A DNA stretch of 40,490 nt from Anaerolineae bacterium (GCA_015490995.1 WFWT01000032.1:1-40490), one strand, 5' to 3'. Positions 26,390 to 34,010 are shown, numbered from the stretch's first letter. Notes: generated from the sequence alone by a model not told the origin. A program made the numbers and translations.

Positions 26390-26795
26390 CCCTATCCCCT
26401 ACGAGGAACTGGAACACACCGCTGACTGGAAAATTCGCGTGTGGGGCAAGGACTACGCGGACCTCTTTCGCAACGCGGCCTTGGCCATGTATGCGATGAT
26501 GGGTCACAAAGAGCAAACCGGCCCCGAAATCACACGCCATATCACCGTGGAGGCTGTGGATTACCCCTCGCTCCTGGTAGCGTGGCTCAACGAGCTGCTG
26601 TTTTACTCAGAGGTGTACGGAGAACTTTTCACCGACGTGGAAGTACACGACATTCGACCAGAATATCTACGGGCCACCGTGCGCGGCTTTGTGGGCCGCG
26701 CGGAGATCTCCAAAATAAAAGCAGCGACCTATCACGAACTGGCACTTCAGGAAACCGCAGACGGTGTCGAAGCCACCATCGTGTTCGACGTGTAA
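26370..26795 (+). CDS. Archease (RNA ligase cofactor family)
   Basis: 141 residues from ATG 26370, with GAGGAGGAAAG upstream inside the end of ribF. Family features: YEELEHTADWKIRVWGKDYADLFRNAALAMYAMM at the N-terminus, WLNELLFYSE in the middle, the K.ATYHEL phrase and an acidic C-terminus ending VFDV. Archease drives multiple-turnover guanylation of the tRNA-splicing ligase RtcB and binds divalent metal through conserved Asp residues. No rtcB is in the window. It is the last gene of the nusA-ribF block and lies 2.7 kb before an unrelated Pab1020-type RNA ligase operon. Confidence 0.9.
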   Translation: MPGERRDPIPYEELEHTADWKIRVWGKDYADLFRNAALAMYAMMGHKEQTGPEITRHITVEAVDYPSLLVAWLNELLFYSEVYGELFTDVEVHDIRPEYLRATVRGFVGRAEISKIKAATYHELALQETADGVEATIVFDV

Positions 26796-26809
26796 CACCG
26801 ACATTCCTT

Positions 26810-27511
26810 CTAGACCGGCTCGGCCAACTGAACGGGAATCCGGGAAGCCAAGGTAATGGATTGTTCCGTCACGTAACAGGTATATGCATATACTTCGACC
26901 CCAGCCGCCACCGCTGCACGTAACGCCCGGCCGAACGCGGGGTCTGATGCGTCATGGGGCCGAAAACGGACAGCGTCCGACCGTTGTACAATAAAAACGA
27001 CAGCCGCCCGGTCGCCCTGCTGAACAGCTTGCACCAAACTTTCCACGTGACGCCGCCCACGTGCCGTGACCGCGTCCGGAAAAAGCCCCGTCCCGTCACA
27101 CACCAGCGTCACGGACTTGGTTTCCACCCAACACCTTCCTACCGTCCCCTCCAGCAGGAGGTCCAACCGGCTGTTGCCCAGGGGAACCTCTCGGCGAGCC
27201 CGGGTATAGTCTGCAAACTCCGCGAGACGTCGGGCACGCCACGCCTCCAGGAAGATCGGGGCAGGCAAACGCGCGTCCAGCGACACCCACCGGCCATCCA
27301 CTTGTACTAGTACCAGATCATATGCGGTTTTGCGCTGCAGGTTCTGAACCGGCCGTACCATCACCGGTCGTCCCGGGACAAACAGCTCATGCAGTCGACC
27401 GGAATTGGGCACGTGCGCGGCCTGTAACCGGCCTGCCACCTCCACCAACGCCCGAAAACGGTTCTCCCGCCGCACAAAACGGGCTGGAACCAGTGGCCCT
27501 GCGATTTCCAT
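26810..27511 (-). CDS. sfsA: Sugar fermentation stimulation protein SfsA
   Basis: 233 residues from ATG 27511, with GGGAGG four bases upstream. It has the SfsA signature: RFRALVEV at the N-terminus and AHVPNSGRLHELFVPGRPV, then AYDLVLVQVDGRWVSLDARLP, with the nuclease-like core GNSRLDLLLEG, WVETKSVTL and FPDAVTARGRRHVESL (Asp, Glu and Lys of a PD-(D/E)XK-type fold). Its biological role is poorly defined; it binds DNA in E. coli. The start codon overlaps the stop of the upstream oxidoreductase gene in TGATG, so it is translationally coupled to it. It converges with archease across 14 bases. Confidence 0.92.
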   Translation of the reverse strand: MEIAGPLVPARFVRRENRFRALVEVAGRLQAAHVPNSGRLHELFVPGRPVMVRPVQNLQRKTAYDLVLVQVDGRWVSLDARLPAPIFLEAWRARRLAEFADYTRARREVPLGNSRLDLLLEGTVGRCWVETKSVTLVCDGTGLFPDAVTARGRRHVESLVQAVQQGDRAAVVFIVQRSDAVRFRPHDASDPAFGRALRAAVAAGVEVYAYTCYVTEQSITLASRIPVQLAEPV

Positions 27512-28128
27512 CAATCCTCCCAGTACCGTTGTTCCTTCCAGGGATCTCCCTCATTGTGATACCCCGCCTGTTCCCAAAAACCAGGCTTATCCTCGGCCAT
27601 GAACTCGATGCCGCGCACCCACTTGGCACTCTTCCAAAAGTACCGTTTAGGTACTACCAGACGCAGTGGATAACCATGCTCGGGCGTTAAAGGTTTTCCG
27701 TCGTAGTGGGTGGCCAGGAGCACATCATCGTCCATCAACACGTCCAACGGTAGGTTAGTGGTATACCCATATTCCGCGTGAATCATCACAAAACGGGCTT
27801 CCGGTAAAGGCTCAACCCCTGCATAACGGATAAAATCACGGAATCGAACCCCCTCCCATACCGTGTCCAGCTTGCTCCAACGGGTAACACAGTGAATGTC
27901 CGCTACAATGCGGACACGTGGCAGGCGATTGAACTCCTCCCACGACAGACGCTTTTCCTCTTTGACCAACCCAAAGACGCGCAAGTCCCACTGGGACAGG
28001 TCTGGGTAGTGCGGCACCGGCCCATAGTGAAGAACCGGGAACTTTTCCGTCAGGGACTGTCCGGGGGGCAAACGACCCTCCCGGCGTGCTTGCTCCTCAC
28101 GCATCCGTCGTCGTTGATAGGAGAACAT
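27511..28128 (-). CDS. YedY/sulfite oxidase-like molybdopterin oxidoreductase, small soluble form
   Basis: 205 residues with GGAGGAGGG just before the ATG. It contains the sulfite-oxidase-fold molybdopterin domain: [23 protein letters not shown], then [19 protein letters not shown] with Cys80 as the likely molybdenum ligand, then [38 protein letters not shown]. There is no twin-arginine or other signal sequence, although the N-terminus is very basic ([19 protein letters not shown]), and no membrane haem partner gene is adjacent. The substrate is unknown; MsrP-type methionine sulfoxide reduction is possible only if it is exported. Confidence 0.88.
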   Translation of the reverse strand: MFSYQRRRMREEQARREGRLPPGQSLTEKFPVLHYGPVPHYPDLSQWDLRVFGLVKEEKRLSWEEFNRLPRVRIVADIHCVTRWSKLDTVWEGVRFRDFIRYAGVEPLPEARFVMIHAEYGYTTNLPLDVLMDDDVLLATHYDGKPLTPEHGYPLRLVVPKRYFWKSAKWVRGIEFMAEDKPGFWEQAGYHNEGDPWKEQRYWED

Positions 28129-28372
28129 GGCCCTCCTCCCTATATCCCTCTATCCAGCTCACTGATCACACCGTTCAGTGTTGCTTAAGATTCCCACCAG
28201 ACCACGTACTAACAGTCACCGAGGTGCCAGTGCAAAGAGCCTCTGCCCTTACCCTCGATAGCCTCCCCGAGGTATTGTGGAGCAGACCTGGGATGGCGTC
28301 AAAAATCGGAGAGCTTATATCCAAATTGCCGTCCCTCCCCTACCATCCACATAGCCCAACCGTTGAAGCGTT

Positions 28373-28401
28373 TTGTCGCACGTCCGATACGAGATTATAA
28401 T
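28373..28401 (+). promoter_or_regulatory. Promoter of the mevalonate kinase-RNA ligase operon
   Basis: TTGTCG (28373-28378), a 17-base spacer and a perfect TATAAT (28396-28401). The leader to the first gene would be about 115 bases. Confidence 0.65.
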
Positions 28402-28453
28402 ATGGTGGCAACGGTCATATAGTTAGGCAACCGGGCCAGCCTCATCGAGTAAG

Positions 28454-28484
28454 GTGCCACTTCGCGGCCGACATGAAGTGGCAC
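28454..28484 (+). promoter_or_regulatory. Perfect 10-bp hairpin in the mevalonate kinase leader
   Basis: GTGCCACTTC, 11-base loop, GAAGTGGCAC. It is followed by GATTAATTCTAG, not a T tract, so it is more likely an mRNA-stabilising or regulatory structure than a terminator. Confidence 0.5.
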
Positions 28485-28524
28485 GATTAATTCTAGCATC
28501 ACGGTATCATCTTGCAGGCGCAGT

Positions 28525-29511
28525 GTGAAACATATGGGCACACCCGCGCAAGATACACAACATCAGCACACCACTCTCCAGGGTGATGTTGTCACCGCCT
28601 CCGCCCCCGCCAAGGTTATCCTCTGTGGCGAGCACGCGGTGGTCTACGGGCGTCCTGCTATCGCCGTCCCGGTTCACGGCATCCGAGCACAAGCTACCTT
28701 CACGGCAGGATCGGAACCCGGGGTCCGCGTGCACCTGCCCGACATTGATCAAACCTGGGTATGGCCTCCCGGACCGCCTGACCATCCCCTCGTGGCCATC
28801 TTGGAACACTTTGCTCAGCAGGGCGGCCGTCCTCTTCAGGGCACGTTACAGGTGCGTTCCACCATTCCCATCGCTGCCGGTCTGGGAAGCAGCGCGGCGG
28901 TAGCCGTAGCCGTCGTACGGGTGTTGGCCCGCGCCCTAAACCTTTCCCTCACCCCCGCGCAGGTCTCCGCCATCGCCTACAAGGCGGAAACGATAACCCA
29001 CGGCACACCCAGCGGGGTGGACAATACCGTCATCGCCTATGAACAGCCCGTGTGGTTTGTCAGAGGTGGCCCCCCTGAGCCCTTTTCCATTGATCGGCCC
29101 TTTACCTTGATCATCGCCCACAGCGGCATTCAGGCTTCTACCCGGGAGGTCGTCGCGGGTGTACGGGCCCGCTGGCAAGAAGATCGGTCTCGCTATGAAG
29201 CCATCTTCGACGCTATTGCCGATCTTGTACATCGCGTGCGTGACGCTTTAGAACGTGGTGCCATTGAGGCAGCGGGAAGGCTTATGACGGAAAACCACCG
29301 CCAATTGCAAGCCCTTGGCGTCTCCATTCCCCGGCTGGATGCCATGGTCCAGGCAGCGTTGGCCGCCGGCGCGTGGGGAGCCAAGTTGGCAGGTGCAGGC
29401 TGTGGTGGTAATATAGTGATCCTTACCCCAAAGGAACGGGTTCAACCTATCACAGTAGCGGTGCGCCGGGCGGGCGCTCGCGACATTTGGGTAACGACCG
29501 TGGAGACGTAG
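28525..29511 (+). CDS. Mevalonate kinase (GHMP kinase family)
   Basis: 328 residues from GTG 28525 (GCAGG six bases upstream); ATG 28534 is an equal candidate. GHMP signatures: VTASAPAKVILCGEHAVVYGRPAIA, the ATP loop PIAAGLGSSAA (115-125), GTPSGVDN with catalytic Asp166, and the C-terminal GAKLAGAGCGGNIVIL. It phosphorylates mevalonate on the route to isopentenyl diphosphate, a pathway found in archaea and in part of the Chloroflexota. No other isoprenoid gene is adjacent; the following three genes concern RNA. The promoter upstream is strong, and the gap to the next gene is 11 bases. Confidence 0.9.
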   Translation: MKHMGTPAQDTQHQHTTLQGDVVTASAPAKVILCGEHAVVYGRPAIAVPVHGIRAQATFTAGSEPGVRVHLPDIDQTWVWPPGPPDHPLVAILEHFAQQGGRPLQGTLQVRSTIPIAAGLGSSAAVAVAVVRVLARALNLSLTPAQVSAIAYKAETITHGTPSGVDNTVIAYEQPVWFVRGGPPEPFSIDRPFTLIIAHSGIQASTREVVAGVRARWQEDRSRYEAIFDAIADLVHRVRDALERGAIEAAGRLMTENHRQLQALGVSIPRLDAMVQAALAAGAWGAKLAGAGCGGNIVILTPKERVQPITVAVRRAGARDIWVTTVET

Positions 29512-29522
29512 GAGATGGCGTG

Positions 29523-30140
29523 ATGACCCAAACCCACCCCGCCGATCCCGCCCATACACTGGTCATTGACACCAGTATCTTTGTCAACCCAGATACCCAG
29601 ACCCTGTTGGGCCCCTCGGTGGACGCGGCGGTGGAAACCTTTCTCGCTCTGGCCCGGCACCACCAATTACACATTTACATTCCGACCAGTATCTTTCGGG
29701 AAATGGGGCACTTTGTTTCCCCTCACGTGTTGGACAAACTCCGCACCTACGCGACGGTCCGCTCACCGGACCTGTTTAACTTACACGTGCCCGCGGCCGT
29801 ACTTCACTTCTTCATTCGTGACATTCGGCAACGCATCGACCGAGGACTGCGGGTGGCCGAACAGGCCGCGCGCGCTGAAAATAGCGATGAAACCCTCCGC
29901 CACCTGCGTAAAAAATACCGGGAAGTGGTGCGGACCGGCATCGTGGACAGCGTCGAAGACCTCGACGTGGTGCTGCTGGCCAAGGAAACCGGAGGCACCA
30001 TTCTGACCGCGGACGAAGGTATACGCAACATGGCCCAGGTGCTGGGCATCCAGGTCCTCTCGGTACGTGAATTTCTGTTGAAATTCACGCAGGCGGAGAT
30101 GAACATCCACAGCGAACACTCGACGGACACGCCACCATGA
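29523..30140 (+). CDS. RNA ligase partner protein, MJ1237-type PIN domain nuclease
   Basis: 205 residues from ATG 29523, with AGGAG eight bases upstream. The PIN fold shows its four acidic residues: Asp16 (LVIDTSIF), Glu60 (SIFREMGHF), Asp148 (VEDLDVVLLAKE) and Asp164 (TILTADEGIRNMA), so nuclease activity is likely retained. The arrangement, length and tight coupling to the next gene (ATGA overlap at 30137-30140) fit the RNA ligase partner family that co-occurs with Pab1020-type ligases, mainly in thermophiles. The substrate is unknown; a PIN domain cuts single-stranded RNA and would supply ends for the ligase. Confidence 0.88.
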   Translation: MTQTHPADPAHTLVIDTSIFVNPDTQTLLGPSVDAAVETFLALARHHQLHIYIPTSIFREMGHFVSPHVLDKLRTYATVRSPDLFNLHVPAAVLHFFIRDIRQRIDRGLRVAEQAARAENSDETLRHLRKKYREVVRTGIVDSVEDLDVVLLAKETGGTILTADEGIRNMAQVLGIQVLSVREFLLKFTQAEMNIHSEHSTDTPP

Positions 30141-31228
30141 GGGTTGTACAACAGCACACAGAAGAACGGTCTTTTCAAAGCGTACGATACATTCGCATCA
30201 CCGACGATACCCCCACGCACTCACGCGGCACGGTGATCTTTCCCGACGCTGTGGATCGCGAGGGGCATATTTTCACGGTATGGGGATTTCCTCGCATCAA
30301 GCGCATCTACGTGTTCAAGCGCGGCATTCAACGCTATTTCAAGGATGCCCCCTTTGTGGCGGAGGAGAAAATCGACGGATATAACGTGCGCCTGGTGTCA
30401 GTCCAGGGACGTTTGTTGGCCCTCACGCGAGGGGGCTTTGTCTGTCCCTACACTACCGAGTGGGCGGAAACCTGGGCCGAGGAGATGGGGTTGCAGGAAT
30501 TTTTTCAAGATTATCCTGATTACGTCTTGTGTGGTGAGGCTATCGGAGCCAGCCCGTATAACGTCCAACGCATTTACGACGTGCCGCCGGGACTCCATTT
30601 TCGCCTGTTTGACATCGCGGACTATCGGGGCCGCTTGATGCCCCCCGAACAGAAATACCTGCTCGCCGCGCAGTACGGCATCCCCACCGTTCCTCAGTTG
30701 GGCCGGTTTGACGTGGGTCAACTGGCCGCACTGAGAGACATTCTTTTAGAGATCAACGCTCGCGGGGGCGAGGGTGTAGTCCTTAAAAGCTTGGATGGCA
30801 CACGTCTGGTAAAGTATGTCACCCCGCTTTCCGACCTGACGGACATCCAGGACAATTTGGGCGTTTTGTTCGACGTGAACAGCGGCTATTTCACCAACCG
30901 CTTGCTGCGGGTGGCCCTCTTCGTGCAGGAATTCGGGCTGGACCCTGAAGTGTACGCCCAGCACATTGGCCAGGCCATCCTGGCGGGGTTCTCCCCCTTG
31001 CAGGACTTTCACCAAGCTGCCGAAGAATATACCATCCTGGTCCGCAACATCACCACCTGGCACGCGCTGCGAGCGCTGGTCAGTGATCGGGTCCGCGTAG
31101 AGGAAGTTTACACCCGTCCGGTGGTTCTGAACCGCCGCCCGTACATTCAGGTAGGGTTTAAACGGGTATTTCAGAAGAGTACCAAGCGATTCCGCACCCT
31201 CCTCAAGGGGTATGGCCATTATGACTGA
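30137..31228 (+). CDS. ATP-dependent RNA ligase, Pab1020 (Rnl3) family
   Basis: 363 residues. Nucleotidyltransferase motifs: motif I EEKIDGYNVRL, with Lys78 as the adenylated residue; LCGEAIG around Glu134; motif IV GGEGVVLK around Glu212; motif V LVKYV around Lys226. The N-terminal segment (about 1-70) and the C-terminal helical region (about 240-363, FDVNSGYFTNRLLRVALFVQEFGL) match the extra domains of the Pyrococcus abyssi enzyme, which dimerises and can circularise RNA by joining 5'-phosphate and 3'-OH ends. In bacteria the family is rare and mostly thermophilic. It is tightly packed between the PIN partner (4-base overlap) and thpR (17-base overlap), so the three are surely co-translated. 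The natural RNA substrate is not known. Confidence 0.92.
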   Translation: MRVVQQHTEERSFQSVRYIRITDDTPTHSRGTVIFPDAVDREGHIFTVWGFPRIKRIYVFKRGIQRYFKDAPFVAEEKIDGYNVRLVSVQGRLLALTRGGFVCPYTTEWAETWAEEMGLQEFFQDYPDYVLCGEAIGASPYNVQRIYDVPPGLHFRLFDIADYRGRLMPPEQKYLLAAQYGIPTVPQLGRFDVGQLAALRDILLEINARGGEGVVLKSLDGTRLVKYVTPLSDLTDIQDNLGVLFDVNSGYFTNRLLRVALFVQEFGLDPEVYAQHIGQAILAGFSPLQDFHQAAEEYTILVRNITTWHALRALVSDRVRVEEVYTRPVVLNRRPYIQVGFKRVFQKSTKRFRTLLKGYGHYD

Positions 31229-31832
31229 ACATACTTCGGGGCACGCGCCCTACTGGCGCTTGTTCTGGGCAATTCCTCTGCCGGGAGAACTGCACGAAGC
31301 CATCGCGGCCATCCAAATGGAACTGGCGCGCAAGATGCCGCTGGATGCAGTCCGGTGGATCCCGCCGGTCAACGTGCACTTGACCCTCACGTTTCTGGGC
31401 AACTGGCCTCAGGGGAGCGTCCCCCGGCTCGCGGCCAGCGTCGAGGAAGCCACCCGGAAAGTTCGCCCATTCCACCTGCGCCTCAGCAACCTGGGGGTCT
31501 TCCCCCACGTCCGTCACCCTCGCGTCATCTGGCTGGGTGTAGAAGGGGAATTGAACACGCTGCGAAAACTCCAAGAAGCCGTAGCCCAGGCGATGGTACA
31601 ACACGGATGGCAGCCGGACAGCCGACCTTACACACCTCACCTGACCATCGGTCGCGTACGAAAAGGGCTCAGCCGCACTACCCTCTCCGAGATTGGCCGG
31701 ATTGTGGAACGGACGAAGGTGGCATCCTTTGGCGGCCACCAGGTGCGGGAAATCATCCTGTTCAAGAGCGATCTCCGTCCTTCGGGCGCGGTGTACACCC
31801 CTGTCTCGCGCATTAAACTGACCGCCGGATGA
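31212..31832 (+). CDS. thpR: RNA 2',3'-cyclic phosphodiesterase (2'-5' RNA ligase family)
   Basis: 206 residues; ATG 31212 lies inside the ligase gene, and ATG 31221 has better spacing to AAGGGG. The 2H phosphoesterase fold has both HxTx motifs: His56-Leu-Thr58 (NVHLTLTFLG) and His143-Leu-Thr145 (TPHLTIGRV). The family opens 2',3'-cyclic phosphates to 2'-phosphates and can join or split 2'-5' linkages. Placement directly after an RNA ligase and a nuclease suggests end repair before sealing. However, a 2'-phosphate product would not be a standard 3'-OH substrate, so the order of action is open. Confidence 0.93.
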   Translation: MAIMTEHTSGHAPYWRLFWAIPLPGELHEAIAAIQMELARKMPLDAVRWIPPVNVHLTLTFLGNWPQGSVPRLAASVEEATRKVRPFHLRLSNLGVFPHVRHPRVIWLGVEGELNTLRKLQEAVAQAMVQHGWQPDSRPYTPHLTIGRVRKGLSRTTLSEIGRIVERTKVASFGGHQVREIILFKSDLRPSGAVYTPVSRIKLTAG

Positions 31833-31864
31833 CGCCACGACGTCCGCTTCTTCCTGAAAGCACG

Positions 31865-31900
31865 CCAACCCGGGAAGGTCTTCCCATCCTCCCGGGTTGG
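31865..31900. terminator. Hairpin between convergent thpR and the response regulator gene
   Basis: CCAACCCGGGA (31865-31875) and TCCCGGGTTGG (31890-31900) form a perfect 11-bp stem with a 14-base loop. Neither strand has a T tract, so termination is probable by position but not by sequence. Confidence 0.45.
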
Positions 31901-31943
31901 CCGAACGATTAATGTATCGAACGCAGCACTACGGTATGCCGGC

Positions 31944-32696
31944 TTATTCGATCTCCGAATAAGCCCGTTTCAACCCGGCACGGTTACGGGGGACAAACCG
32001 ATACCCCAAGCCGTACTCGGTACGGATGTAGGTAGGCCGTTTGGGGTCAGGCTCGATCTTACGGCGCAGATGCCAAATATAAATGCGGGGATATTCCATG
32101 TCGTTACGGGCTTCCCATCCCCACACCCGCTTCAACAGCTCCTTGTTGCTGACCACGTGGTCCGCATTTTCCAGCAGCGCGGTTAACAACCGGAACTCGG
32201 TGGGCGTCAGGTGGATCTCCTGTCCCTCTTTGAGCACGCGCCGTCCCTTTACATCAATGTACAGGTACTCGTCCTGATATACAATAGGGGGTTCCTGTTT
32301 GTAGGCCAGGTAACGGCGCAGAAGAGCCCGCATACGGGCCAGAAGTTCTTGTAACCGGTAGGGCTTCAGCACATAATCATCGGCGCCCACATCCAGCCCC
32401 CGGACTACATCCTCCTCTTCTCCGTAAGCGCTCAGGACCAGGATAGGGATGTCGGAGACTTCCCGGATACGGCTGATCAGGGTGTAACCGTCCATCTCGG
32501 CCATACGGGTATCGAGGATAACCAAGTCAGGCCGATAATCGTAGAATACCCGCAACGCTTCTCGACCGCTCTCCGCGGTGTACACTTCATATCCTGCATG
32601 TTCCAGCTGCTGCTGCAACATTAACAAGAGAGAGCGATCGTCATCCACCACCAACACTCGATACACCCGTGCACTCTCGTCCTTTCGTCGTGGCAT
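31944..32696 (-). CDS. OmpR/PhoB-family response regulator
   Basis: 250 residues. The receiver domain (about 12-125) has the acidic pair DD at 18-20, phospho-acceptor Asp62 in LVILDTRM and Lys111 in VLKPY. The C-terminal winged helix (about 140-240) has LTPTEFRLLTALLENADHVVSNKELL and the recognition region RIYIWHLRRKIEPD. The N-terminus is a short basic lead (MPRRKDESAR). No sensor kinase gene is adjacent, so the partner is elsewhere. AAGGGAGAG precedes the ATG. The tail RNRAGLKRAYSEIE extends beyond the usual domain end. Confidence 0.93.
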   Translation of the reverse strand: MPRRKDESARVYRVLVVDDDRSLLLMLQQQLEHAGYEVYTAESGREALRVFYDYRPDLVILDTRMAEMDGYTLISRIREVSDIPILVLSAYGEEEDVVRGLDVGADDYVLKPYRLQELLARMRALLRRYLAYKQEPPIVYQDEYLYIDVKGRRVLKEGQEIHLTPTEFRLLTALLENADHVVSNKELLKRVWGWEARNDMEYPRIYIWHLRRKIEPDPKRPTYIRTEYGLGYRFVPRNRAGLKRAYSEIE

Positions 32697-32877
32697 GGCT
32701 CTCCCTTCCTCCTTTCTGCACAGATCTTAACGGCCCTGCTGCATCCGTGGATGTCGTATTGTGTTGTTATGATACCCTACAAGCCGCCGTCAGACAAATT
32801 TTTCTTCAACGTGTGATTGTAGAGCGAACGTTTATCCCGCCCGCTCCAATGCGCATGGACGATGCACGATGGCCTGC

Positions 32878-32911
32878 TGTCCGGCCATGGTCCACTGCCC
32901 ATGGCCGGACA
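32878..32911. repeat. Perfect 13-bp inverted repeat
   Basis: TGTCCGGCCATGG (32878-32890), spacer TCCACTGC, CCATGGCCGGACA (32899-32911). No T tract is present on either side. It could be an operator, an RNA hairpin or a recombinase-like binding site for the adjacent Xer-like protein. Confidence 0.7.
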
Positions 32912-32954
32912 CACGCATAACCCTTCACCCGTTCCCCTCGCCACGAGGTCACAC

Positions 32955-32983
32955 TTGACAGCCCATGCCTTTCGGGTTACAAT
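32955..32983 (+). promoter_or_regulatory. Near-consensus promoter of the Xer-like gene
   Basis: A perfect TTGACA (32955-32960), a 17-base spacer and TACAAT (32978-32983). It is the best -35 on the plus strand of this window. Confidence 0.75.
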
Positions 32984-33046
32984 GAGCTCAGGCTACACGA
33001 AAAGGCCGTCATACCATTCACATCGCAGCTCACAAGGAGGACGACC

Positions 33047-34000
33047 ATGAGCGAACAGGGACAACCGGCTCTCTTTACCCCCCCGGAGGAAAATCCCCGA
33101 CCGCAGGAACCCGTCGTCAGCACCCCTTTGACCGAGGCTCTGAGCTTAAACGCAGCCCTTCCCGCCTTTGAACGCTACATGCGAACCCGCGGGTTTGCCG
33201 AAAACACCCGTAAAGCGTTTCTCGGCGACCTCCGGTTACTCATCCAATTTCTGGGAGGACACCGACTGGTCAGCACGATTGCCACCGAGGATCTGGAAGG
33301 ATTTCTCAACTGGTTGTACCACCGCCAGGAGCCTCCCCCGAAGCCTAAAACCATGGCCCGCCGCATTACCACGTTGAAGGTCTTCTTCGGCTTTCTTCAA
33401 GCAGAGAAGCTCATCGCCACCAACCCCGCGGAAGAGATCCCTCAAGTGCGGGCCCGTACGCCGCTGCCGCGCATCCTGCACGACGACGAGGTAGAACGTC
33501 TGTTGGAAGTCACTCAGAACAAGCTGTGGGGGCGCCACCCGGATCCTCGCCCCCACTTGTTGGTCACGCTGGTGCTTTCCACCGGCATTAAGAAAGGCGA
33601 AGCCGTTAACATCAAATTATCCCACATTGACCGCTCTAACCCACGACGGCCTGTCCTGGAAATTCGTTACGATAACCCTCGCATGCGCCACAAGGAACGT
33701 AACATCGCCCTGCCGGCATCGTGGTTACCCGTGTTGGACCAATACCTGGCCATTTATCGTCCCAAGGAACGGCTCTTTGAGTGCACCGCCCGTAACCTGG
33801 AATATGTGTTGGCCGACGTGGCCGAAGAGGCGGGGATTGAGGATGGGGTATCCTTTGAATGTTTGCGCTGGACCTGTGCCGTGCGTGATTACCGACGGGG
33901 CATGCCGGAAGAACAGTTACGGCAGAAGTTAGGCCTCTCACCCATTACTTGGCGGGAAACCCTGGAAAAGATCCGCAAGCTGGCCTCTCCCGGCCTTTGA
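33047..34000 (+). CDS. Tyrosine recombinase-like (XerC/D fold) protein lacking catalytic residues
   Basis: 317 residues, with AAGGAGG six bases before the ATG. A disordered 30-residue N-terminus precedes a core-binding SAM-like domain (about 33-128, FERYMRTRGFAENTRKAFLGDLRLLIQFL) and a catalytic-type domain (about 140-310). Of the catalytic set, Lys216 (HKERNI) and Arg274 (CLRWT) remain. The first Arg is Lys182 (STGIKKGEAV), the His before LR is Glu271, the second His is Trp275, the LGH His is Leu297 and the position of the Tyr nucleophile is Leu306. Recombination is therefore unlikely, but the frame is intact and the promoter is strong. It may act as a DNA-binding protein. Position assignments are by eye against the XerD pattern. 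Confidence 0.82.
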   Translation: MSEQGQPALFTPPEENPRPQEPVVSTPLTEALSLNAALPAFERYMRTRGFAENTRKAFLGDLRLLIQFLGGHRLVSTIATEDLEGFLNWLYHRQEPPPKPKTMARRITTLKVFFGFLQAEKLIATNPAEEIPQVRARTPLPRILHDDEVERLLEVTQNKLWGRHPDPRPHLLVTLVLSTGIKKGEAVNIKLSHIDRSNPRRPVLEIRYDNPRMRHKERNIALPASWLPVLDQYLAIYRPKERLFECTARNLEYVLADVAEEAGIEDGVSFECLRWTCAVRDYRRGMPEEQLRQKLGLSPITWRETLEKIRKLASPGL

Positions 34001-34010
34001 GCCAGGACCA

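Larger units (their letters stand above)
28129..28524 (+). other. Divergent intergenic region with promoter and two inverted repeats
   Basis: 396 bases without a gene. It contains the inverted repeat CACTGA-N9-TCAGTG (28160-28180) close to the oxidoreductase start, the mevalonate kinase promoter (28373-28401) and a perfect 10-bp hairpin in the downstream leader (28454-28484). The stretch 28190-28370 shows nothing that I can interpret. Confidence 0.6.
32697..33046. other. Divergent intergenic region of 350 bases
   Basis: It lies between the response regulator and the Xer-like gene. It holds a perfect 13-bp inverted repeat (32878-32911) and the Xer-like gene's promoter (32955-32983). No small gene or RNA was recognised. 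Confidence 0.6.
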
